Positions 1-7,065 of a stretch of 18,597 nucleotides of DNA are shown piece after piece; the first letter of the stretch is position 1; each line of letters opens with the position of its first letter. The stretch lies in assembly GCA_038237895.1 (NCBI GenBank), contig JBBRYE010000069.1, positions 1-18,597 on the forward strand, read 5' to 3'. Under the pieces are notes generated by a model. It was not told where the DNA came from and made no database searches. It saw nothing but the letters and a program-made list of their open reading frames with translations. Made by a program: the position numbers and the translations under genes. The stretch is from Pseudopedobacter sp038237895. GTDB lineage: Bacteria > Bacteroidota > Bacteroidia > Sphingobacteriales > Sphingobacteriaceae.

Positions 1-239
1 AAAATAATAGCTTGTGCAATCATATTAGATTTAACTTTTATGTTAAACCTAAACGAAGGTAAATAGATACTGAAACTGGTAATGGTTTTATTTCCTTTAT
101 ATGTGGGAGTTGCAACAAAAACAACCTGTACGGTATCCTCAATTAGCGTATAACCCTGATTTCTAATCTTCTCTATTTATACAAAAAAAAACAATTCGGG
201 AGGTTGCTTTTGACCAAGTGTTTTTATTTGGTAAGCCAT
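1..239 (-). pseudogene. IclR-type transcription regulator, C-terminal remnant (runs off left edge)
   Basis: Reading the minus strand from 176 to 3 gives 58 uninterrupted codons. They contain KIRNQGYTLIEDTVQV followed by a segment with SFSIYLPSFRFN, which resembles the effector-binding domain of IclR-family regulators as found in Bacteroidota (a KIRxQGY turn, then an ISxYLP strand). The same frame continues upstream to an ATG at 239-237, interrupted by TAA at 179-177, so the gene appears broken; the stretch 180-239 is less certain to belong. No helix-turn-helix part is present on the right, because the next remnant begins there on the other strand. The 3' end lies outside the window, so the C-terminus cannot be judged. 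The family call rests on remembered motifs and is moderately sure; that the fragment is non-functional is more certain than what it was. Confidence 0.55.
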
Positions 240-253
240 ATTTTTTGATGTAG

Positions 254-562
254 AGTTTAAGATCTTTATCTTCTAAAAAAGCTATTAGTAATCGCCTTAA
301 TAGTATTGCAGAAGAGTTTGGAAATCAAATTGAGGTGATGATGTATAGCGGTATTAGATCTGGATCTGATGTGGTCAGGGCAATTGCAAGTGGAGCAAAA
401 TTCGCATTCATGCGTAGATATTTTATGTACAGCGCAGCCGCCTTAGGTAATAATGGGGGTAATCATACCATTACTTTATTTAAAAAAGAATTAAACCAGA
501 TCATGGAACAACTATGTTGTGAAAGATTAGAAGATTTGCTAAAGCATTTGATTACAAGATAA
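254..562 (+). pseudogene. lldD: FMN-dependent L-lactate / alpha-hydroxy-acid dehydrogenase, C-terminal remnant
   Basis: The frame is open from 254 to the TAA at 560-562, with no ATG until 338. It encodes EVMMYSGIRSGSDVVRAIASGAK, then an AALGNNGG segment, and ends MEQLCCERLEDLLKHLITR. This is the C-terminal end of the FMN-binding TIM barrel of lactate/glycolate oxidase-type enzymes, where the family has (D/S)GIRSGxDVxxAxALGAK (the GIR/SGxD phosphate-binding loop), xGRxFxYxxAAxGxxG and ExxxxMxxxG. Here the expected GRPFLY-type motif reads RRYFMY, so a conserved Gly is lost. A family member is about 380 residues; only about the last 100 remain and TAG lies just upstream at 251-253. In rhamnose-using Bacteroidota this enzyme would oxidise lactate derived from lactaldehyde; linking it to rhamnose here is inference. 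Confidence 0.8.
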
Positions 563-1148
563 AGGTTCCATAATTTATATAAATTAATTTTAGACCAAGA
601 TTTGATAGTTACTTATAAATAAAAGTGCTATAATATCTTAAAAATTTTGTCTTGTAAAGATAAAATTGGTCGTCAAATTTAGTCTCCACTAAAAAAAGGT
701 TAATGTGTTCTGTGGTTTTCAATATAATCTAGAGCAAATTACATCCCTTCTCAAAGTTCAATATCGGATTTGACCCAAGCACTTTGTTCAAAAAAATGCT
801 ACCTAGATTTATTAATTAACAACCTGAACTTATTTAGATATCGTTATATCACTAATAATAGAAAAAAATAAATTTGTTTTACAAGTTGTATTTTAACACA
901 TAAATAGAACTAATCATCATAAAAAATTTAATTCCTGAGTAATAGGAAGACATGTCAACAAAAATTTATTTATTGCATCAAAAGATAAAATCAATGGTTA
1001 TTAATCTAGAATATTTCTATAGTGTTTTGCCACATTGAGCAAATTATTCGCAACATTCAAACAACCTCAATTATTGCTCACTAGTTACTTTTGATAACCA
1101 ATTAATCACTAGGTTACAATTATTTTCTTGAATAAATTACTTTTATGA
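563..1148. other. gene-free AT-rich stretch
   Basis: I see no reading frame with protein-like composition on either strand, no tRNA-like cloverleaf and no clear repeat here. A TAnnTTTG-like octamer (869-876) occurs but is expected by chance at this base composition. The stretch lies between two degraded genes and most plausibly is decayed DNA. Confidence 0.5.
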
Positions 1149-1970
1149 ATGTCCTTAGCTGGTTTAACTATGTCGGCATTTTCTCAAGACAATTTAATTG
1201 TTGATGATGGGTTTGAAAATTTAAATCCAGGAACAAATGCACATTTGATTAGACAACATGCTGACTCGAAAGATAAATCGGGTAAAAGGCAATTGAGTTT
1301 GGTTGCACTGTTAATAATGGCTATGGCAACAAAGGATTATGGGGATGTGGAAAGTTTTTACCTCAGTTTTTTGATAGCAAAAAAATATCAATAAAGAATT
1401 ATGCATAAGGAAGGACAAGTGTTAGAACCTTTTTAACAGGTGGTATCTGGGTTAAGAAAATTAATAAAAAAGGAATGTGGTATACTGTGTCAAACCAACT
1501 AAAAAAAGGCGATATTCCTCTCATTCAATTTGTTTAAACGACCAAGGGATTATAGATGACACATTAAGAGCTAGAGGAACTTAAAAGGAATTGGTCTTGA
1601 TTCCGTAAAAATATTTGATAAAGTTATTGATAACGATGAGGTGGTTTACAGTTTTGGAGGTTATCTCAAGAAACTTATAAGATATGCAAAATCTAAAGGA
1701 GTCAATGTGATTGTTTGTTCATCTGTGCCTAGAAATGCATGAAAAGACGGTAGATTAATTAGAGGTGAAAACGGTTTTGCAAATTGTGCTCTTGATGTAG
1801 CTAAACAAGAAAATGTGTATGCTTTAGATTTAAATAAAATGATTGCAGATGTTTGTGATAAACAAGGTGAGCAAAATGTAACGGAGAGCTACCATGTTGA
1901 ACCAGATAAAATACATACATCCAAAGAGGGTGCAACTTTAAGTACTTTTTTAGTTGCTAAAGCACTATGA
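1149..1970 (+). pseudogene. SGNH esterase of rhamnogalacturonan acetylesterase type (CE12-like), frameshifted
   Basis: Following homology through all three frames rebuilds a rhamnogalacturonan acetylesterase-like protein. The start frame (1149) gives the tail of a signal peptide (MSAFSQ), a short N-terminal segment, and a degenerate block I, HADSKDKSG, where the family has GDSTV. The frame of 1313 gives FLPQFFDSKKISIKNYA, a TAA, then SVRTFLTGGIW and LKKGDIPLIQF. Another shift gives NDQGIIDDTLRARGT (the family's GHND-type block, its His lost), and a further shift before about 1590 gives the long end part with YLKKLIRYAKSKGV, VIVCSSVPRN, and DKIHTSKEGA, which holds the catalytic Asp/His pair. 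An in-frame TGA at 1740-1742 replaces an expected Trp. With at least three frameshifts and two stops this cannot be functional. The ancestral role, removing acetyl groups from the rhamnogalacturonan backbone, is family knowledge. Confidence 0.85.
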
Positions 1971-2046
1971 GATATCAAAACATTAAAATTAAAGAAAAGC
2001 ATCAATCAGGTACCCGAATCTCTGTAGCTAAACCAATATTTCAATA

Positions 2047-2542
2047 ATGTATTATAAAATAATAATTGCGCTGGTTTTATTAAGTACGTATGCTAATGCT
2101 CAAAACCAATCTAAATATGTGTTAAATATGGTGCGCAATAATCCGGGAGAACCTTTAAAAAAAAGCGTTTTCAGCAATCCGAGTTATTTAGCTCAAAATA
2201 TTTTACTGGCATGGTTGTGAACGATTTTACTTTTGCCCATCCAGTAATTACTTTTGATACTCTTAACCCCAATATATTTCCTTTAGGAAGTACAGAAATA
2301 GAGTGGGTAAATGATGCTACAAAAAAGTTAAGGACAATATAAAAAACGCTTATAATGCCGGTATAAAGGTTTATTGTTTTACTGACATTATAGTATTACG
2401 CAAAAATTTAATGGATTTATATAGAGATGAAATTTGTGAAAGTAATGGTAAAATTTCTTTCGAAAGACCAAAAACTGTAGAAATTCATTATGATCCTACT
2501 AATTATCACGAGCAAAGTGGGGATGCAAGCACCCGTAAATAA
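2047..2542 (+). pseudogene. secreted protein of unassigned family, N-terminal remnant with two frameshifts
   Basis: An ATG at 2047 opens a clean signal peptide (MYYKIIIALVLLSTYANAQ) followed by KYVLNMVRNNPGEP and ends at TGA 2218-2220. Homology-like sequence then continues in the +2 frame (GMVVNDFTFAHPVITFDT, PLGSTEIEWVNDA) to TAA at 2340, and in a third frame (NAYNAGIKVYCFTDIIVL, DEICESNGKISFERPKT) to TAA at 2540-2542. The text reads like the start of a TIM-barrel-type secreted glycan-active protein (a signal peptide, a 'new day's travel' of strand-helix units, AGIKVYCFTD resembling a beta-strand/loop), but I do not recognise the family by name. After about 2490 the sequence (HYDPTNYHEQ) no longer resembles the preceding part, so a deletion junction near there is likely. 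It lies 76 bases behind the dead esterase and may have shared an operon with it. Confidence 0.6.
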
Positions 2543-2562
2543 ATACAGATTAATTGGTTTTG

Positions 2563-2682
2563 ATGAAAGAAAGTATTAAAAAAGCAGTACCAGCTAAGAG
2601 TATTAAAAACTGGTTTATAGTTTCATTATCTTATCTGTCGATGATCATTTTAGTAATCTATATTTTATATCTATTTTTATAA
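2563..2682 (+). CDS. putative small single-span membrane protein, 39 residues
   Basis: ATG at 2563 to TAA at 2680-2682 encodes a lysine-rich N-terminus (MKESIKKAVPAKSIKNW) followed by about 20 hydrophobic residues (a segment rich in I, V, L and Y) reaching the C-terminus. This is the layout of a small inner-membrane protein with its N-terminus in the cytoplasm. I recognise no family, there is no Shine-Dalgarno sequence, and the ORF sits directly behind a pseudogene. It could therefore equally be the surviving end of another decayed membrane protein. It ends 31 bases before the hybrid regulator. Confidence 0.25.
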   Translation: MKESIKKAVPAKSIKNWFIVSLSYLSMIILVIYILYLFL

Positions 2683-2697
2683 TTACCAAAAATAAAA

Positions 2698-2712
2698 CTA
2701 GAATTATTCTAG
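2698..2712. promoter_or_regulatory. perfect 7-bp palindrome abutting the regulator start codon
   Basis: CTAGAAT-T-ATTCTAG is a perfect inverted repeat around a single T, ending one base before the ATG at 2714. It could be an operator for autoregulation of the sensor gene, or simply a chance palindrome. A one-base loop makes a stable RNA hairpin of full length unlikely, so a DNA-binding site is the better guess. The symmetry is seen; its function is inference. Confidence 0.35.
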
Positions 2713-2713
2713 C

Positions 2714-5700
2714 ATGATTGATAACCTAAAGCATTATAATTTATTTTATTCAAAATTAGTGAAAAGATGCATAGTGTATTTTTTATTTTTTTTCGCTTTT
2801 GATTTATCGGCACAAACGGTTTCTATATCAAAGGGTAAAGTAATTGCTCCAGACTTATTGTTTAAAAGGTTTAATAGCGCTGATGGCTTGCCGGATGATC
2901 GTATTAGGACCATTTTTCAAGATTCGAAAGGTTTTTTGTGGCTAGGCACAATGAATGGAGTGGCTAGATATGATGGTTACAGTTTTAAAAAGTTTTACAA
3001 GAATAAAAATGCCAATAGCATATCTGGTAATTGGACAAATTCTATTCGGGAAGATAAAAATGATAATATCTGGATTGGAACAAGAGAAGGACTAAATAAA
3101 TATAATCCAAATACAGATACTTTTGAAAATTTCAGATCAAATGATAGAGGCTCTACTACCTCCATACCTAGTAATATTATTAATACCCTGCAGTTTGATG
3201 TTGACAATAAATTATGGATAGGAACTCCAAAGGGTCTTTCCGTTTACGATACTCAATCAAAAAAATTCACAAATTTTAATAGCTATCCATTAAACCGTTT
3301 CGTTTGTAAAATCATTAAATCAGACGAGCAAAGTATGTGGATAGCTACAGTTGAAGGAGTAGTGCGTATGGACTTAAAAACGTATAATTATCAATTTTAT
3401 AAAATTAACGTAAAACCTAATGCTTATGGAGATAAGTTTTGGTCGATGCTTCAGGTTGGTAAAGATCTTTTTTTGGGAACAGCCTCAGAGGGCTTGATTA
3501 AATTAGCTTTTGATACAGAAAATCAAAATTATGGGACGTTTGAATATATAAACAAATTTAACGGCGGTAGTTTAATTGGATCTCAAATATTTGATATTGC
3601 TAAATCCTCAGACGGGTCTATTTGGTTAGGCACTTCTAATTATGGCATTGCCAAAATAGATAATATAGCTTCTGAAAACAGAAAAATAACTTTTTATAAA
3701 AACAATTCTCTAAATAATAAAAGCATTAGTAATAACGGAGTATTTAAGGTTTTTATTGATAGATCTGATGTACTTTGGTGTGGTACAGAAGAAGGTTTAA
3801 ATAAATTAGATTTAAACTTATTGCCTTTTAAATATTACACTTTTACAGATAAGAAGAGTAAAGACTTTGTAAGAAGCGTTTATGCTAATCAAGCAAATTC
3901 TATTTGGTTTGGTACCTCAAAAACAGGATTATACAACTACAATACTCAAACTGGTTTAAGTACTAATTATTCTTTTGCTAATCCATTTTTAAATGAGAAT
4001 AGATCTATTTTGGTAGATGGAGAAAACGTTTGGAACGGGGCTTTAGGAGGTGCTTCAAAAGTGAAAATAGCTAACGGTAGTTATGCTAATAAAATTGGAG
4101 AACATGCTGTATTTGCTTTTTTGAAAGATACTAAAGGAAACGTTTGGATTGGGACTAATAATGGATTATACCAAGAAACAAAGGAAGGAGAAATAATTAA
4201 TTATTTTTCTAAAGAATCTGATGGAGATAGGGCTATTTCTAAATTTGTAAGATCACTTTTTGAAGCTTCAAATGGTGATATTTGGATTGGTTTTGAAAAC
4301 GGATCGGTTTCCATTTTTCATCCTTATAATAAAACTTTTACAAATTTAGAAAGTGCTAAAAATGGCAATAAGCTACAAGGAAGTATTATTTTAAGTATTG
4401 CAGAATATCCAAAAAATGTAATTTGGGTAGGTTCTGAAAATGGCTTAAATAAAGTTTCTTTTTTAGTTGATGGAACTTACAACATTAAAAGTTATTTCGA
4501 ATCGGATGGTTTGCCGGATAAATCAATCAATGGAATTATTGCAGACGAGAAAGGTAATTTATGGCTTAGCACAATAAAAGGCCTTGTGAAGTTTAATGTA
4601 TCTAAACAGTATTTTCAAACCTACTTGGCCGATATTAACTTTAGTTTTAGTGGTTACTATAAGTTAAACAATAATAATTTCTTGTTTGCTTGTTCAGATG
4701 GTTTCTTGATGTTTGATCCAAATCAAATTAAAACCAATAATATTGTTCCAAATGTTTTAATTTCTGATTTTAAGCTATTTAATAAATCCATTGAAATTAA
4801 ACAAAAATACAATGGAGATATCATATTGGATAAATCTATATTTTCCACCAAAGAAATCACTTTAGATTATTATAATAACCAATTTTCTATAGAATTTGCC
4901 GCTCTACATTTTTCTAACCCAAGTGGTAATTCTTATGCTTACAGAATGTTAGGCTTTGATGATAAATGGATTTATGTAAATTCTTCTAATAGAAGCGCAA
5001 CTTACACTAACTTAGACAATGGTACTTACACTTTTGAAGTAAAAGCGTCTAATTACTCTGGCGTTTGGAATAATAAACCACAGACCATTAAAATCACTAT
5101 TTTACCTCCTCCATGGAAGTCTTGGTGGGCAATTATTTTATACATTATTGTGCTTAATAGTCTTTTATATGTATTTGTAAAATACATATTAGTGCAATCT
5201 CAGCAAAAGCAACAAATAGTTTTTGAGAAAAAAGAGAAAGAGCAATTAAAAAATTTGAACCAAATGAAGTTAAAGTTTTTTACTGATATTTCTCACGAGT
5301 TTAGAACACCACTTTCTCTAATTTTAGGTCCAGTAGAAGATTTTTTGATTGCAGAAAACCTAGATCCCTTACTTAAGAAAAAGGCCAATCTCATTCAAAG
5401 AAATACCCAGAAACTATTGTATTTATTAGATGAGTTAATGACATTCCAAAAAATGGATCAGGGGATGTTGCAGCTCAAAAAAGAAAATGCAGACATTATA
5501 AGTTTTGTAAGAAGTGTTTATGATAATTTTTACACTTTTGCTCAAAAGCGTAAAGTACAATTCGATTTTGAATATACAAACGAGAGTTGCTTTATGAATT
5601 TTGATTTAGGAAAAATGGAAATGGTATTAAATAATCTTTTATTTAATGCTTTTAAATTTGCTAAAGTAGATGGCAATGTTAAAATATTAGTTCAAAATTA

Positions 5701-6865
5701 TTCTAAAACCGAAATAGCACAAGACTTTATTTTACCCATAGAAACAGAGAATTGGATATGTATTTCTATTGAAGATAATGGGAAAGGAATTTCTAACGAA
5801 GAGTTTGATCATATTTTTGAGCGTTTCTTTTCAAAAAATAGTATCAAGGGAACTGGTGTAGGTTTATCATTAACAAAAAGCTTAGTAGAACTCCATCAAG
5901 GTACCATTATAGCGCAAAGCATTCCGCAACAAAAAACAACTTTTAAAGTTTATTTACCCGTATTGTCTGCAGGTACTTGGGAAAAAGATGAGCAATTCAG
6001 TTTCATTTCAGAGTATAATGTAGAATCTTTACAAGAAGTGACAACTATTAATCAAGATTTAAACAAAGAAATTAATACAGAAAAATCCTTAATTTTAATT
6101 GTAGATGATAATGTAGAGGTGTTAGACTATTTAGAAATGATTTTTAAAGAGTCTTATACTATTGCCATAGCAGAAAACGGAGTTGAGGCATTAAATTTTA
6201 TTTTAAAAAATGCGCCAGATTTAATTATAAGTGATGTGATGATGCCCGAAATGGACGGTGTAGAACTTTGTGAAAAAGTAAAATCTGATATCAATGTTAA
6301 CCACATTCCATTTATTTTATTAACAGCCAAATCTACTGTAGAAGACAGAATAAAAGGTTTATATACCGGAGCAGATGATTACATACCTAAACCGTTTTAT
6401 CCAAATATTTTAAAAATTAGGGTTCAAAAACTATTAGACACCCAAAAACAACTGGCAGAAAAGTTTCAAGCAGGAGGCGGAGTGCTTGTTCCAAAAAATA
6501 TACTTAAAAGTCCGCTCGACGAGAAATTTTTAAATAAAGTTATCAGTTGTATTAAAGCCAACATTAGTAATGACGAGTTAAGCGTAGAAGAATTAGGGAG
6601 TATGGTAGCTATGAGCCGTAGTAATTTATTTAGAAAATTGAAAGCTATTACCGGGCAAACACCAATAGAATTTATTTACTTCATTAGGTTAAAATATGCT
6701 ATGGATTTGTTGTTAGAGCGGAAAATGAATATGTCTGAGATAGCTTACGAAGTAGGTTTTAAGAATCCATCATCTTTCACAAAGTCTTTTAAAAAGCAAT
6801 TTGGTAAATCTCCTTCAGAATACCTGAACACTATTTTAGAAAATCAAAAAGCTATAAACAAATAA
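2714..6865 (+). CDS. hybrid two-component system sensor/regulator (HTCS) of the PUL
   Basis: A 1383-residue one-protein signalling system. Signal peptide about 1-34 (ends LSAQ). Residues about 45-730 hold repeated W(I/L)GT...GL blades of two periplasmic beta-propellers (Reg_prop type), followed by a Y_Y_Y domain to about 797. One membrane span follows at about 806-826. The cytoplasmic part has a histidine kinase dimerisation domain with H861 in SHEFRTP and an ATPase domain (N978 in the N box, DNGKG 1021-1025, GTGVGL 1046-1051). A receiver domain follows with acidic D1131/D1132, phospho-acceptor D1174 and K1226. Last is an AraC-type helix-turn-helix at about 1290-1372. All catalytic residues are present, so it should be active. 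In this family the propellers bind an oligosaccharide from the target glycan, and the AraC domain activates the neighbouring susC/susD and enzyme genes. Its position at the head of the locus fits that role; the ligand is unknown. Confidence 0.97.
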   Translation: MIDNLKHYNLFYSKLVKRCIVYFLFFFAFDLSAQTVSISKGKVIAPDLLFKRFNSADGLPDDRIRTIFQDSKGFLWLGTMNGVARYDGYSFKKFYKNKNANSISGNWTNSIREDKNDNIWIGTREGLNKYNPNTDTFENFRSNDRGSTTSIPSNIINTLQFDVDNKLWIGTPKGLSVYDTQSKKFTNFNSYPLNRFVCKIIKSDEQSMWIATVEGVVRMDLKTYNYQFYKINVKPNAYGDKFWSMLQVGKDLFLGTASEGLIKLAFDTENQNYGTFEYINKFNGGSLIGSQIFDIAKSSDGSIWLGTSNYGIAKIDNIASENRKITFYKNNSLNNKSISNNGVFKVFIDRSDVLWCGTEEGLNKLDLNLLPFKYYTFTDKKSKDFVRSVYANQANSIWFGTSKTGLYNYNTQTGLSTNYSFANPFLNENRSILVDGENVWNGALGGASKVKIANGSYANKIGEHAVFAFLKDTKGNVWIGTNNGLYQETKEGEIINYFSKESDGDRAISKFVRSLFEASNGDIWIGFENGSVSIFHPYNKTFTNLESAKNGNKLQGSIILSIAEYPKNVIWVGSENGLNKVSFLVDGTYNIKSYFESDGLPDKSINGIIADEKGNLWLSTIKGLVKFNVSKQYFQTYLADINFSFSGYYKLNNNNFLFACSDGFLMFDPNQIKTNNIVPNVLISDFKLFNKSIEIKQKYNGDIILDKSIFSTKEITLDYYNNQFSIEFAALHFSNPSGNSYAYRMLGFDDKWIYVNSSNRSATYTNLDNGTYTFEVKASNYSGVWNNKPQTIKITILPPPWKSWWAIILYIIVLNSLLYVFVKYILVQSQQKQQIVFEKKEKEQLKNLNQMKLKFFTDISHEFRTPLSLILGPVEDFLIAENLDPLLKKKANLIQRNTQKLLYLLDELMTFQKMDQGMLQLKKENADIISFVRSVYDNFYTFAQKRKVQFDFEYTNESCFMNFDLGKMEMVLNNLLFNAFKFAKVDGNVKILVQNYSKTEIAQDFILPIETENWICISIEDNGKGISNEEFDHIFERFFSKNSIKGTGVGLSLTKSLVELHQGTIIAQSIPQQKTTFKVYLPVLSAGTWEKDEQFSFISEYNVESLQEVTTINQDLNKEINTEKSLILIVDDNVEVLDYLEMIFKESYTIAIAENGVEALNFILKNAPDLIISDVMMPEMDGVELCEKVKSDINVNHIPFILLTAKSTVEDRIKGLYTGADDYIPKPFYPNILKIRVQKLLDTQKQLAEKFQAGGGVLVPKNILKSPLDEKFLNKVISCIKANISNDELSVEELGSMVAMSRSNLFRKLKAITGQTPIEFIYFIRLKYAMDLLLERKMNMSEIAYEVGFKNPSSFTKSFKKQFGKSPSEYLNTILENQKAINK

Positions 6866-6917
6866 CATCAATCTGCACAATCTCATCTATTAATTGCAAC
6901 ATTTCATCATGCTGCAC

Positions 6918-6958
6918 TTTGCTTATAGTTTGTTTCTTTACTATAAGAAATAAGCAAA
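6918..6958. promoter_or_regulatory. nested inverted repeats downstream of the regulator
   Basis: Two overlapping symmetric pairs lie in the 200-base gap between the regulator and the enzyme operon. CTTATAGT (6922-6929) pairs perfectly with ACTATAAG (6940-6947) across a 10-base loop. TTTGCTTAT (6918-6926) pairs perfectly with ATAAGCAAA (6950-6958). The two pairings share bases 6922-6926 and therefore exclude each other. There is no T-run directly behind, so a classical terminator is doubtful. The site may be a binding site for the hybrid regulator, or a transcript-end hairpin. The repeats are seen; the role is inference. Confidence 0.4.
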
Positions 6959-7065
6959 TTTCTTACTAACCAATTCATTTAAAAAATTGATAGCGAATAA
7001 TCATTTGAGGCTTCCTTTATAATGATGTTAAGCTTTTTTTAGATATCAAATGAGCTCAAATATAA

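Noticed and set aside
194..250. Plus-strand reading IREVAFDQVFLFGKPYFLM in the lactate-dehydrogenase frame
   Set aside because: It reads like protein but does not match the dehydrogenase and is closed by TAG at 251-253. The opposite strand continues the IclR frame, which explains the stretch better.
869..876. TAAATTTG promoter-like octamer
   Set aside because: It has no -33 partner and no intact gene nearby; it is expected by chance in AT-rich DNA.
1149..1970. Programmed frameshifting in the esterase gene
   Set aside because: Multiple shifts, in-frame stops and damaged catalytic blocks point to decay.
2995..3207. Minus-strand ORF inside the regulator
   Set aside because: Low-complexity shadow of the beta-propeller coding region with no protein-family resemblance.
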